A DNA stretch of 64,000 nt from assembly GCF_001039355.2 (NCBI RefSeq), contig NW_019773959.1:161655-225654 (forward strand), written 5' to 3'. The stretch's first letter is position 1. Each line of letters opens with the position of its first letter. Positions 24,258 to 37,362 of the stretch are shown in pieces. Under the pieces are notes generated by a model. That model was not told the origin of the DNA, did not search any database, and saw nothing but the letters and a program-made list of their open reading frames with translations. The translations under genes were made by a program, and so were the position numbers. This DNA comes from Lingula anatina. Taxonomy: Eukaryota; Brachiopoda; Lingulata; Lingulida; Lingulidae.

Positions 24258-24309
<52 letters not shown>
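24258..24309. repeat. (AC)n microsatellite
   Basis: A CA run of about 26 units lies downstream of the PH/PDZ stop codon, possibly within the 3'UTR. Overlapping ORFs on both strands are by-products. Confidence 0.95.
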
Positions 24310-24312
<3 letters not shown>

Positions 24313-25123
24313 GTATCATTCCAAAGTGTAGCAGTGAACCCAGAACTTTGTAGATTTATACAACACGCTGCCCATGTGTAATTGCCAAATGTCTTAAAAT
24401 TATTTATAAACATAGATAAATGAACAAAGGTATATTAACTGTGTATATAATTTTGATGAGAAATGAAACTACTGAACAAAGCAACCCTGCTTCAACTTTG
24501 TTAAGTTGCCAGCTACAGCTAGATGCTCATGTGCTTGTGATAAATAAAATGCATGTAAACTGGTGTAGGGTCATTGCTTATCAGATATGTTGCGTTATTG
24601 TTTTATATATTGAATTATTTCAGAATGTTATTTGGAGAATTGTAAAGACAACTGTTATAGATATTGTGCAATGAATTTTTCAAAAACAATGAATAGTTTT
24701 GAGCCAAAGGTAGATGCAAATGATACATGATTTTTTCCAGTGGTTTTGTGCAGTGCAGTCTTATGATAGATATTTGATCACAAAATAACTGAAATTGGTC
24801 TTTCTACATGACATGAAGGGTTCTAAATGGTTTATTGTTATTATGATTAGCATTATTTATTAGCATTTTATTAGCATTTTGTTGTATGCTTTAATGCCTG
24901 TCTCATGAATGCACTGATATAAAAAGGTTCTTCCATTTTTTATACAAGTTATGAAAAATATAATTTAGGTAAAAACCAAGCATTGGATAACATATTTCCT
25001 GGAGTCCTCATTGTACTTGATATAATTTATTTGCATTATCCCTAAGCTTAGAGCACTGGATTATTTTATGACCTCATGCAGATGTATGCATGCTTATGGC
25101 TGTAAAGATAAAAGAAAAATTGA

Positions 25124-25129
25124 AATAAA
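25124..25129 (+). terminator. Candidate poly(A) signal of the PH/PDZ gene
   Basis: AATAAA lies about 1.7 kb past the stop codon, in unique-looking AT-rich sequence. It is repeated at 28269-28274 in the second haplotype copy. Other A-rich hexamers lie nearer the stop, so the true cleavage site is uncertain. Confidence 0.3.
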
Positions 25130-25830
25130 AGGTATAACATGCTTTATATTATGTTAAGTCATACAAGTCTAGGAGACATAATGTTAACCAGAAGGTTACA
25201 CCACAACATCCTGATCTCTCACAGGGCAGCTGCCATGGTTTGGTTTGTTCCTCTCCTTTTTTGTGATTAAATGGTATCTCAAAGATCCCCTCTTCTTATC
25301 CAGTTCCACTAACATTTTTGAAAGCCCCTTAAATATTGAATGTGAAATTAATAGTTCAATACCCAGCGCCTGTTCCCCAGGTGCAGACTGGCTTGCAGTG
25401 AAAATGTCAGTACTCAATCTTATGCAATAAATCATCAACTTTGAGCTGCTGCGTGGAACATTTTTGTATGAAACTAACGTCCATGTTATTAAGGGGTGTA
25501 CTCTTACTTATTTCTACCCCAAATATTTTCATTAGGCTCGATCACTTACCCCCTCCCAATCCTGCACCAGCCATCCCTGGTTATTTTGAGGGTCTTTAAC
25601 AGCCAGCTGAGAGATATTGTTTAAAATATTCGATTTATGTGATTACATGCATGATTAGTCTTTGAAAGATTACTGATTAGTCTTTTAAAGGTGAAAGCAT
25701 TATGGCTTTGAAGTGCTGGCCACCAACCTTTTCACTACAGTCAGCTGTACAGTGCAGTAATTAGAATTTGTTGTGGGAAAACAAATATAATTATTGCATA
25801 ATACTCTTGAGATTGGGTTCTTCGTTTTTT

Positions 25831-26030
25831 TTTTTAGATTAATATTTTACTTCTCAGTTAAATTTAACGCGGCAAATATGTTACATTGCCGTTCTTGCAA
25901 CAAATTGCTCGTCAACGTCAATGAGTATTTTTTTTAGATTAATATTTTACTTCTCAGTTAAATTTAACGCGGCAAATATGTTACATTGCCGTTCTTGCAA
26001 CAAATTGCTCGTCAACGTCAATGAGTATGT
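25831..26030. repeat. 100 bp tandem duplication, present in one haplotype copy only
   Basis: Two adjacent units each run from a T-tract through agattaatattttacttctc to cgtcaacgtcaatgagtat. The corresponding place in the right-hand copy (about 28975-29075) has one unit. Confidence 0.9.
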
Positions 26031-27101
26031 CATTAGCATTTCATTAAGTGGGCAGAGGTCGCCGAAATCTCTTCTGTTATACAATACATGTGTGTCTGAG
26101 TATGATACTGGGACATAAAGGCTGTAAGGCCATGCAGATAACTGAAACTGGGGCTGCACCCCCCCCCCCTCCCACAACAGTCCCCAACAGTCTGTGCACT
26201 AAGAGCGTGCTCGAAACATTCAGATTATGATATTCACTTGAAAACATAAAAATGGACTTGACAACACAATCTGCCGTAGGAACAACTGAACGTCATTTGA
26301 CAGATTTGTCATGTATTTCAGATAAATACCAACAGAGGTTTGACACTCTGTGCAATAATATAGGTTTATTGCTTAAAAATGAGAAACCTGGACCAAGGAA
26401 TTAGATATAATTCCTTGCCTGGACATCCATAAAACTGCGCCATATGGTGCAAATGGTGTCACAACATTCCAAGAAACCAATAATTTACAAATAATTTGTT
26501 TACGTTAATGTTCCCAATGGTGCGGGTAGACCTACTATTATGAAATCGATATTCTGCAAAGGGCCAGGCAACACCTATTACGAGAAAAGAGACGAGCATG
26601 CATCATCGTCCTCCCTCGGGCTTTCCTTCTGATCTCCTTTTCACGTTTGTACTTTCCATTTTCAGTGCATTTTCACATTAGTCTGTTTTGGAAATTTTTT
26701 CAGGAAGCTTTTGTTTTGTGATTTGTCTAACCGTTATTGTGCATGTAGGGTTTACTCGCTCGTGTGTAAAACGACATCAGTGCGTCGAGGGAGGGAGGGT
26801 AGATAAATACCTAACCTATGTTAAAACATACGATCCTACGACACACTCTGGACAGTGACAAATAATTGTGAATCGCCGTACGACATATGCATATATTTCA
26901 TTCCTACATATGTAAAACCATTTTAAAGTCGTTCCATCACATTATTGCCAAGCGTAAAGAAGGGTGTGGTTCCAGTTCAAGCGTTTGATAGCTGTAGTAG
27001 ATGGGATATGATCGCGCATTTGCATTTTCTCTGACATAGGCGGGGTGCAGTCTTCTCAACTGTGCGTCTTTTGTTTTTAATGCACGCGGCCGTGAGGTTA
27101 A

Positions 27102-27106
27102 CCAAT
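27102..27106 (+). promoter_or_regulatory. CCAAT box upstream of the small secreted protein gene
   Basis: ggttaaccaatcagag matches a good NF-Y site (CCAATCAG). It lies about 148 bp before the ATG at 27250 and recurs at 30097-30101 in the duplicate. No TATA box is evident. This and the GC-richer flank suggest a CCAAT-driven, TATA-less promoter. Confidence 0.55.
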
Positions 27107-27249
27107 CAGAGTTGTTCCTTTGTGAACTGGGTGGCCTCGTCTACCATATTTGGCGCAATCATCAGCAGTCAGCGCTTGAAGCCGGCATTCGAAGATCTCA
27201 GGCACAGCGGTTCAGTTGTAGAGACAGAGACAGTCCAATAGACAACAAG

Positions 27250-27355
27250 ATGAAGCTTTGGATCGTAGCTTTGGTGTGTATGGGTCTGCTGTACGTTGCC
27301 TATGGACAGGAAAGCACGGCTGAGCCATCAGCAGAACCAGAAACCACAGCAGAAC
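27250..27355 (+). pseudogene. Exon 1 of the GPI-type secreted peptide, left haplotype copy
   Basis: This exon is identical in coding sequence to 30245-30350: a 35-codon signal peptide and Ser/Thr/Glu-rich start, ending at agaac|gtgagt. Its intron is interrupted by the N at 27910 and the second copy. It is best treated as the alternative allele of exon 1 and not as a separate gene or alternative first exon. Confidence 0.8.
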
Positions 27356-27909
27356 GTGAGTCTGTCTTTTTTTAATCTCTCGTAGATACATGTATGTTTT
27401 TATTCCAATTTCAAACTCATCGCCCACATCTGTCTACTCGAGAAAACTGAATCTCTCAAAGCAACGCCTTCATATATTGAACTAATTTCCTGTCTGAACC
27501 CTTTCAAGTGAAATCTTAGCAGCCGGCGTTGCAGATATGTCATTCTTGAAGGTGATATATTTTCATCAGCAAAAAAATGTGAAAAAAGTCTTCCTAACTG
27601 CAAACGAAACAATGACTTTAGAAGCTTACCTCGGTGCAAGAAAATGCCACATCTGGCAACCCTGATTTATGTCCAGCATCATAAGTGCAGATGGCTGGAG
27701 GGGAGAATATTGCCTTCTAGCGTTGTTTTGGTAGCTGACATCGAGAGAGTGGATATAGCACCCCGAGTTCAAATGAAATTGATTTTATTAGTTTTTCGTG
27801 AAAACAAACAATACTGGGCTCACTACCTCTCCAAAGCATGGTGGTTCGCTTCTATAAGTTATATTACAAATTGAGCTTTATACAGAACGGAGAGGCCGAC
27901 AGACGCTTG

Positions 27910-27910
27910 N
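27910..27910. other. Single-N assembly junction
   Basis: The N joins the two copies of the 3.1 kb duplication and lies inside what would be intron 1 of the small secreted protein gene. Confidence 0.9.
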
Positions 27911-27915
27911 AAAGC

Positions 27916-30906
27916 TATTTGATCACAAAATAACTAAAATTGGTCTTTCTACATGACATGAAGGGTTCTAAATGGTTTATTGTTATTATGATTAGCATTA
28001 TTTATTAGCATTTTATTAGCATTTTGTTGTATGCTTTAATGCCTGTCTCATGAATGCACTGATATAAAAAGGTTCTTCCATTTTTTATACAAGTTATGAA
28101 AAATATAATTTAGGTAAAAACCAAGCATTGGATAACATATTTCCTGGAGTCCTCATTGTACTTGATATAATTTATTTGCATTATCCCTAAGCTTAGAGCA
28201 CTGGATTATTTTATGACCTCATGCAGATGTATGCATGCTTATGGCTGTATAGATAAAAGAAAAATTGAAATAAAAGGTATAAGATGCTTTATATTATGTT
28301 AAGTCATACAAGTGTAGGAGACATAATGTTAACCAGAAGGTTACACCACAACATCCTGATCTCTCACAGGGCAGCTGCCATGGTTTGGTTTGTTCCTCTC
28401 CTTTTTTGTGATTAAATGGTATCTCAAAGATCCCCTCTTCTTATCCAGTTCCACTAACATTTTTGAAAGCCCCTTAAATATTGAATGTGAAATTAATAGT
28501 TCAATACCCAGCGCCTGTTCCCCAGGTGCAGACTGGCTTGCAGTGAAAATGTCAGTACTCAATCTTATGCAATAAATCATCAACTTTGAGCTGCTGGATG
28601 GAACATTTTTGTATGAAACTAACGTCTGTGTTATTAAGGGGTGTACTCTTACTTATTTCTACCCCAAATATTTTCATTAGGCTCGATCACTTACCCCCCT
28701 CCCAATCCTGCACCAGCCATCCCTGGTTATTTTGAGGGTCTTTAACAGCCAGCTGAGAGATATTGTTTAAAATATTCGATTTATGTGATTACATGCATGA
28801 TTAGTCTTTGAAAGATCACTGATTAGTCTTTTAAAGGTGAAAGCACAATGGCTTTGAAGTGCTGGCCACCAACCTTTTCACTACAGTCAGCTGTACAGTG
28901 CAGTAATTAGAATTTGTTGTGGGAAAACAAATATAATTATTGCATAATACTCTTGAGATTGGGTTCTTCGTTTTTTTTTTAGATTAATATTTTACTTCTC
29001 AGTTAAATTTAACGCGGCAAATATGTTACATTGCCGTTCTTGCAACAAATTGCTCGTCAACGTCAATGAGTATGTCATTAGCATTTCATTAAGTGGGCAG
29101 AGGTCGCCGAAATCTCTTCTATTATACAATACATGTGTGTCTGAGTATGATACTGGGACATAAAGGTTGTAAGGCCATGCAGATACCTGAAACATTCCAA
29201 CAGTCTGTGCATTCAGAGCGTGCTCGAAACATTCAGACTATGATATTCAATTGAAAACATAAAAATGGACTTGACAACACAATCTGCCGTAGGAACAACT
29301 GAACGTCATTTGACCGATTTGTCATGTACTTCAGATAAATACCAACAGAGGTTTGACACTCTGTGCAATAATATTGGTTTATTGCTTAAAAATGAGAAAC
29401 CTGGGCCAAGGAATTAGATATAATTCCTTGCCTGGACATCCATAAAACTGCGCCATATGGTGCAAATGGTGTCACAACATTCCAAGAAACCAATAATTTA
29501 CAAATAATTTGTTTACGTTAATGTTCCCAATGGTGCGGGTAGACCTACTATTATGAAATCAATATTCTACAAAGGGCCAGGCAACACCTATTACGAGAAA
29601 AGAGACGAGTATGCATCATCGTCCTCCCTCGGGCTTTCCTTCTGATCTCCTTTTCACGTTTGCATTTTCACATTAGTCTGTTTTGGAAATTTTTTCAGGA
29701 AGCTTTTGTTTTGTGATTTGTCTAACCGTTATTGTGCATGTAGGGTTTACTCGCTCGTGTGTAAAACGACATCAGTGCGTCAAGGGAGGGAGGGTAGATA
29801 GATACCTAACCTATGTTAAAACATACGATCCTACGACACACTCTGGACAGTGACAAATAATTGTGAATCGCCGTACGACATATGCATATATTTCATTCCT
29901 ACATATGTAAAGCCATTTTAAAGTCGTTCCATCACATTATTGCCAAGCGTAAAGAAGGGTGTGGTTCCAGTTCAAGCGTTTGATAGCTGTAGTAGATGGG
30001 ATATGATCGCGCATTTGCATTTTCTCTGACATAGGCGGGGTGCAGTCTTCTCAACTGTGCGTCTTTTGTTTTTAATGCACGCGGCCGTGAGGTTAACCAA
30101 TCAGAGTTGTTCCTTTGTGAACTGGGTGGCCTCGTCTACCATATTTGGCGCAATCATCAGCAGTCAGCGCTTGAAGCCGGCATTCGAAGATCTCAGGCAC
30201 ACCGGTTCAGTTGTAGAGACAGAGACAGTCCAATAGACAACAAGATGAAGCTTTGGATCGTAGCTTTGGTGTGTATGGGTCTGCTGTACGTTGCCTATGG
30301 ACAGGAAAGCACGGCTGAGCCATCAGCAGAACCAGAAACCACAGCAGAACGTGAGTCTGTCTTTTTTTTAATCTCTCGTAGATACATGTATGTTTTTATT
30401 CCAATTTCAAACTCATCGCCCACATCTGTCTACTCGAGAAAACTGAATCTCTCAAAGCAACGCCTTCTAATATTGAACTAATTTCCTGTCTGAACCCTTT
30501 CAAGTGAAATCTTAGCAGCCGGCGTTGCAGATATGTCATTCTTGAAGGTGATATATTTTCATCAGCAAAAAAATGTGAAAAAAAGTCTTCCTAACTGCAA
30601 ACGAAACAATGACTTTGGAAGCTTACCTCGGTGCAAGAAAATGCCACATCTGGCAACCCTGATTTATGTCCAGCATCATAAGTGCAGATGGCTGGAGGGG
30701 AGAATATTGCCTTCTAGCGTTGTTTAGGTAGCTGACATCGAGAGAGTGGATATAGCATCCCGAGTTCAAATGAAATTAATTTTATTAGTTTTTCGTGAAA
30801 ACAAACAATACTGAGCTAAGTACCTCTCCAAAGCATGGTGGTTCGCCTCTATAAGTTATATTACAAATTGAGCTTTATACAGAACGGAGAGGCCGACAGA
30901 CGCCTG
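27916..30906. repeat. Right copy of 3.1 kb direct duplication
   Basis: It is near-identical to 24771-27909 apart from substitutions and several indels. It runs on into the unique intron that leads to exon 2 at 34050, so this copy carries the complete gene. Confidence 0.92.
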
Positions 30907-33900
30907 AATGTTATTAAAACAGTCCGAGGTCAATTCTTTCATTATAAAGAGATTATCATTGCCATATGAAAATCACTTGCAGGTAAAGCTGTACCAAAGC
31001 ATTGGCTTTTGGCAGTGAATCAGGCGCACATTTATGCCTAATGTCACGACAGTAGGGAAAGGGAACAAAGTTCAGTTTTACAACGCCAACTGACTCAGAC
31101 AAAAAAAATAAGGTTTGGGTGCAGCTTTAGTCATCAGAGAACGGCCCCATCAGATACGAGATGCTAATAACAGTAATAATATCAGCTCTCTTGATAATTG
31201 TATCTTTACTAAACACAGCCGACCATTTCCATTTATTTATTTTTCCCAGTTACGCACCAGTTTGTCTTAAAACATGTGTAGTACTGTGTAATGAAAGTAG
31301 TAGGAGAGGCATCTGATTAATATGGTTCGCTTTCATCTTGCCACAAATCATAGCGCACATGTCCAAATATACAAATAGCCCGCGTATTGTTTGTGTCCAC
31401 AATCAAAATTCATTAGCGTTGGAATGCTGTGGTTGGTGCTCGCCCCCCAAAATTGACTCTTCGCGTGAAACCCCTTGCATCAAAATATGAAAACAATCTA
31501 CCTAACAAAGCCTCTGTGTGTCCTTGACAGTATGCACGACCGCCGAGTGGACAAGACGAAAATATATATGCGTGCGACATTCATATAGCCTTGAGCACGC
31601 TAAGCATCGATAAAATGCAACTATTTGGATTCCCCAATGAACGGTGTGTTCAGCGTCAGAATTCTTGGAGGCAATTATGCGGCACAATGTAACGATCATA
31701 TCAATTTTCTCTCCATTTTCTATTTATACTCTTTGCGTCTGTAAGGTTGCTTCGGTCTTCGGGGACGGGCCGGAAAATAATTAATGATACCAAATACTTT
31801 CGTTTATTGGATTAAAAAAAACATTTTTCTTAACCATGTCTTAAAAAAACTTAAGTAATTACAGTTATTATCCGCGTAACAAATTTGTAAGCCCAATGGC
31901 TGCGTTTCTACGACGGTATTTTCTTTGGCAATTGCTTTTCCAAGAAAATAAAGGTTTTCTCCCTTCGTTCCCCTTAACCTACAAGACAGACGTCTAAATG
32001 TCATAAGCATTAGGTCAGAGTCATTTTATCCCACCATTTGGCTAAACTATAAATTATTTCGGGCTCTCTCATGTTAAGTAATGGCATAAAATGAATTTAT
32101 TAAACCCATGCTTGAACGCTTAAAAAACATATATGTGTAAATATTTTTGCATGTAACTAAACTGCCTCTTTTCTTGACAACGCTTTCAACCTCCACTTAG
32201 ATTGTACCTTTCAGTTGAATACGCAGTGATGGATATCTCTGTGAGCTTTTAATATTATCCTGTCACGCGATTCAGACTCGGATCTGCCAGCTTAAATTAA
32301 AAAACGCTGAGAATAATGACGAATTTAAAGAGAAATGTAGTGTAAGATCCTCGTGACTAGCACATGGCAGTATCAAAGAGCGTTCGTCTCTTGAACTGCA
32401 AACTAACAGCGCTGATTAATTTCCATAGACATTGTTATTTGTGTCCTCTGTCGCTGGTCACTGCTGGACATATAGTTGGCCATTGTCCAATAAAATTATG
32501 TATGTGCGCATGCATTCCATCACAAATATGCCTACGACGAAAAACAAGCCGTTTCTTATCAAATGACGTCTCACTTTTGTCTTTGATAATGAACACGTAA
32601 ATTCAATTGTTTTCTGTTAAAGACTTGAGCATTCTTGACATCAATGACCTTTAGAAAGTTGCAATTATAGATGACATTATAAACTACAGCAAGTATACGT
32701 TCTGCATATCCAACCGTTAACACGAAATGTTATTCGACTGAATTATGTAAAAGAGACAGACGAGGTCATGTTAATACAGTGACGATCCTTTTGTCGCGCG
32801 CCTTTGTCTCAAAAAGCCATTAACATGATTAATAAATGTCAAAATTCAGCCTCGGACAATTCAACCGAGTCTTAATGAGTTGGTCGGTATGGTAGTGGAA
32901 ATACTTCGAATATTCTACAACCAACATCTGTCCCTCAAGGAAATGGCGCTTTAAGTACAGACGCGAGAGAAGAAAAAGTCGAGGAAAATAAATCAATATC
33001 CAATTTTAGTCATTTTGATCGCAGCTGAGTCATGGTCACAAGGGCTGTTTCCTAGCACCCTTGGCTTATGTAAAACATCTGCTTCTATTAACGAATATGC
33101 GTTTAAGATATTCCAGTTTGGACTAATAAGTGAAGAAGGTATAGAGCCTACATTTAAAGAGCTGAAAATGATAATTATACTGCTTTGACCCACAATTACC
33201 TTGCATACCTACTATGTCTGGCACGGTATCGTATGGTCTATGTGTTCATAAATTGAGGTTAATTCTGTTTATTGTAATGAGTAATCTGATTTCGATTGAC
33301 GTTTTCGTGACATTTGGTGCAAAGATATCGAAAATATTACCGTTTAGAAAAAAACAGACGCCCGTAACGATGGTACTGAGGTCTCTCCTCCTACCATTAC
33401 AATATTGCTCAAAACACTGCTCAGTGTATTTTTAAAAAATTCATTAAAAAACAAAATCAAACACTTCTGTCTAGCAGAAAGTTACAAATATACTAAACCT
33501 ATACCTTAGGCCAGATGAAGTTGAGGAGTTGGTTAACCAACGGCGACTCTCTGTAAACGGAATCGGTAAACCCTTTTTAAAAATACAAATGATGATTAAC
33601 GAGCATAACAGCTAAATGTTAGGGTAGTTTTCTGAAACAAATTGATTTATTTTTTAAGGGGGGTAAACCCTCAACATTAGGGTCTGTCGCGCTCGTCAAC
33701 CAACTTGTCAATGTTGTCTGGCCTTTCATTTTTTTCTTTTTGGTGGGGGGGGGGGGCGTGATAGATTTCCTATTTTTGAAAAAGAGAAAGAACACATGTC
33801 ATTCAAGATTAAGATACCCACCCCCTAGAAAATACTTATAGTGTCTGCAAAATGCTTTTTGTAGTTTCATACCAAAGAACAATTTCATATTAGCTAAGAA

Positions 33901-34192
33901 AAGAAGACCTTGTTCTCTTATGCTCTTATGCTAAGCAGCCTAGTACATTTGTATAGTGGTATGAGAAGCCTTTTTATGGACATTTAATAAAGAATAAAGC
34001 GAATAAGACTTCTGATTGGAATTAGCTAAATTATATGTTTTCTTTCCAGCGGAGAGCACTGCCGAACCAGAGCCCAATAACAGCACAACCCCAGCCGGAG
34101 CCGAGACTACTACAGAAGGCAGTGCAGGAACGCTGGTCACTTCCCTATATTTAACCGCCGCCACCGCCCTTGTCTGCAAGCTGCTTCTATAA
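30245..34192 (+). CDS. Small secreted, probably GPI-anchored Ser/Thr/Glu-rich protein
   Basis: Two exons, 30245-30350 and 34050-34192, join as gaa c|cg gag to give 82 residues. Residues 1-19 (MKLWIVALVCMGLLYVAYG) are a clear signal peptide, probably cleaved before Gln20. The mature chain is a short repeat-like run of ESTAEPSAEPETTAE and PESTAEPEPNNSTTPAGAETTTEG, with one N-glycosylation site (NNST) and many Thr/Ser for O-glycans. Residues about 60-82 (SAGTLVTSLYLTAATALVCK plus LLL) are small residues followed by a hydrophobic tail at the extreme C-terminus, the layout of a GPI-attachment signal. It is therefore probably a miniature mucin-like cell-surface peptide. No family is recognised and a single-pass membrane anchor is the alternative. 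Both splice sites are good (gtgagt, tttccag). Confidence 0.8.
30907..34049. other. Intron of the small secreted protein gene, unique part
   Basis: This is AT-rich unique sequence with short random ORFs on both strands and no recognisable gene. A G-run follows a T-rich tract at about 33730-33760. The polypyrimidine tract and AG at 34041-34049 form the acceptor of exon 2. Confidence 0.6.
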
Positions 34193-37100
34193 GACAACTT
34201 CAACACACACAGAAGTCACATCTTTTGGACGCTTTCTTTCTCTCTCTCCAGTTCAATTAGATGCTGCTAGGAATCGTTAATCTTTAACCTCTTGAGACTT
34301 CCAATAAAAATGGAGACTATCTAAGAAGAGGTATTGACCGATCTTCATATCATTTCACCCGGGATAGCTAATCTTATAATGATACAAGGAAAATCCAACA
34401 ACTTTGCTCAATCGATAGTGACTGTAATTATGAGAACACGCAACATCTAAACACACATGCAGGCAGACAGATAACATAAAGACTAATATTTGAAAAAAAA
34501 GATGGGGGAAAAAAAGAAGAAAAATGTTCGTAGTGTATGTTAGTGTAGCAGTGATCTAAATATATGAAGGCTGTATTCATGATTCAGATCTCGACTATTG
34601 CTCAACTTGTATTTTCACAATCTGCTCAGGGTCAGACATTTTATTCAAACAGGCCTCGGGCACATGGTGCAGGTTATACGTTGTTACAACTGGAGTCCAT
34701 GTTCAGAAATGTCAGGAACTTTTAAAATGCTGCCAGCTGGGAGAGTCTTCTTCTTCAGTACAAGTAACTCTGCTATGGGAACTCTAAGACCCTTGAGGCA
34801 ATCTTCGTGGTGACAAGCGACGACTTCACCTGACCAAAGCTTTGAACATCGCTCACCTGAATATGTGCATTTATGCCATTGATAGTCCCTGGGCATGTGT
34901 ATTACTGGCGGCTCGTGGCCCAGAGCATGTATATCAGTGACCGTTACCTAATCCAGCGACCGGCAGTTTTATCATACACCGATATCAGTATGGGCGAGGT
35001 TTGATGATCCCGGAGGACCGACAAAGGCATTGCTATGACTTCCCCAATGGGAATGAAGGCGGCTTTTAGGTCCGGGCGAGAATCACACAGAGACCGAATA
35101 TGAATTTGGATGGAGAGAAACAGAAGGGGAGAACAGCCTGAAACGCTTTGGTTAGATTTTTACGATAGTTGTGAATTTTTTTTTTTTTTTTTTTGGAATC
35201 ATTGTTGGGTGTTTATTGTATGTAACAGTAAGGTTTTTAGTAACTGGGTAGTTAATTAGTTTACGCTAGTTTGTGTAGCATTGTAAATATGTATCGGTAG
35301 GCATTTACAACAGTAAAGTAGAATTTATAAATCGTTCTTCGTGTTATTTTTCTGTGGTATTCATTGCGTGCGTTTCCAGTATACGTTCCAGCCAAGCCCT
35401 TCAAGTAAGACTGCTAGTATATAAATCATGTCGCGGGCAACTCTCACTGCTGGCGCGTTTTTGCCGCTTTAATTGCATTGCTAATGAATTTTGGAGTTTT
35501 GGTTCTTTGTAACTGGAGTTAGAAATATATTATTCATGTTTTTAGAAACGAACTGATGAAATCCCAGTGGGGCGATTTAACCGAGATGTTTTAAAGCACA
35601 TCACCATTTATCACATTTCATATAAAGCGTCATTATACGAACTCTGTATGCTAAAATATACCCCGCTAGTTTACACTTACTGGAGCAAATGACGCATCGA
35701 TTCCTCTATGGGTTGTGTTTCAAAGAATTCGTTGATATTCCTTTCTCTATTAAAGAAAGAAAGGAGGAATCCAAAACAGTACGATTTGAGCATGTTGCAG
35801 CATGTGTATGTTTAGAAGAGACTGAATACCTCAACGGGAACGTCACGAACAAACCTACTAGCTCCAATATCTAAGTTTACCTCATCACCAAATAAGAAAA
35901 TATTCTCGAGAGCAAAACACCGTTACCCCGCTTCTCCTTATACTCTTACGCCCTCCAGCGTACTTGAGATCTACTCAAAGTCAACGTGGACTATTGGCTG
36001 TCTGTAACATATCTGGAAACGGTTCCCGGTGAGATATTTCCTGGTTAGGTTCAGGTTAAAACAAACAACCGAACGCCCCTAGACATTTCCCCTGACTTTA
36101 ATATATTGGATGTAACTGGGAGTTTGTACCCTATATTTCAGAGGTCCTTGGAACCTTATCGCTTTACGAATTAGAAATGGCAAGGGCATCCTGATGGTTT
36201 TGAAAGGGGGGTTTCTATGGACCTGTGGAACGCAGGGTGGGTGTTTGCCGCACGTGGTGATGCTACAAACCATGTTAACCACATCGTCTGTTACGTGTGA
36301 AGTTTTTGTATGGAAAGAATTTAGTAAAGAAGTGACGGAAACGTGGAACAAATTTGCACACAGTTTGGAAGTTCATATATAACTGGCAAATAGGTTTGTG
36401 TATACCTTCTTTGAACACTGCCACCAGATATCGGTGTGTGTTGTAATGAACAGGATAAACATTCCACCAATATCCCCGTCTTAGTTTAAGTACAAAATTA
36501 TTTCAACAATTTTTTCTGGAAAGGAGAGGAAAGGAGTAAAGAAAAAGAAAAAGAAAAATATATTATTGAGATGAAAGGGCATACTTTACCTCCGGAGTAC
36601 CCTACCAGCGTGCACGAACCATATAAGATATAGGCACGAGTTAAGGCTATTTATGTGTTATGTAATGCGAGTCTGCTTAAGCAGTCGAGAAAGAAAAAGC
36701 AAGGTAACGGAAAAAACGCGCAAATTGCGTTGTCCCAGACAATAAAAATCTTGGCATTCTCACGCATCTTGTAACGTGCATCTGTCCGCGGAATTCAAGG
36801 GAGCATTCGTAGACGTGACTTAATCCTCTCACATAAGCCTCTTTTCAGAAAAAATATCAGATAAGTTAGCAGTCTGAATATTAGTGTATCCTTGAATACA
36901 ATCGATTTATTCATCTGGAGAGGCTGCCAGAGTTATACATGAGCTATTTGAAAGATAATAAGGCCACGAGTTCTGGTGCCTAGGGACCGCAGCTTATTTG
37001 CCCCGTTTTATCCATGCCTGATGGCAGGGGGTAAAACACGTGTCACGGTTATTAGGTATTGGAAGTATGGGGTAATGAACCCGCAGGGGCGTAACCAGAC

Positions 37101-37291
37101 CTTTAAAAATTGTACGCACAGATTTCGAAAATTCCCAGGTACGATTATATTCCTTGAAAAATACACTGAATTAATGGAGAATAATATCATGGTTGGCTCA
37201 AAAAATTGTACGCACAGTGCATCCGTGCGTATGCCTGGTTACGCCCCTGAACCCCATCCTTTTCTCCCTCTCTCTCTCTACAGAAATTGTG

Positions 37292-37294
37292 TGG

Positions 37295-37362
<68 letters not shown>
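37292..37362. repeat. Compound (GT)n(GA)n microsatellite
   Basis: About thirteen GT units are followed directly by about twenty-one GA units. The ORFs through it are artefacts. Confidence 0.95.

Larger units (their letters stand above)
24771..27909. repeat. Left copy of 3.1 kb direct duplication
   Basis: It matches 27916-30906 closely, starting at tatttgatcacaaaataact and ending gccgacagacgc(t/c)tg at the N at 27910. It holds the end of the PH/PDZ 3' flank (AATAAA at 25124-25129) and the promoter plus exon 1 of the small secreted protein gene. Indels distinguish the copies: a 100 bp tandem duplication (25831-26030), a C-run with a tail near 26155, and a small insert near 26650 are present only here. 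The pattern fits two alleles. Confidence 0.92.

Noticed and set aside
24083..24413. ORFs with Cys/Val or Thr/His runs
   Set aside because: They are translations of the (AC)n repeat in either strand.
27250..30350. Alternative first exons of the surface peptide gene
   Set aside because: Both exons sit in near-identical blocks separated by an N, so this is one exon seen in two haplotypes.
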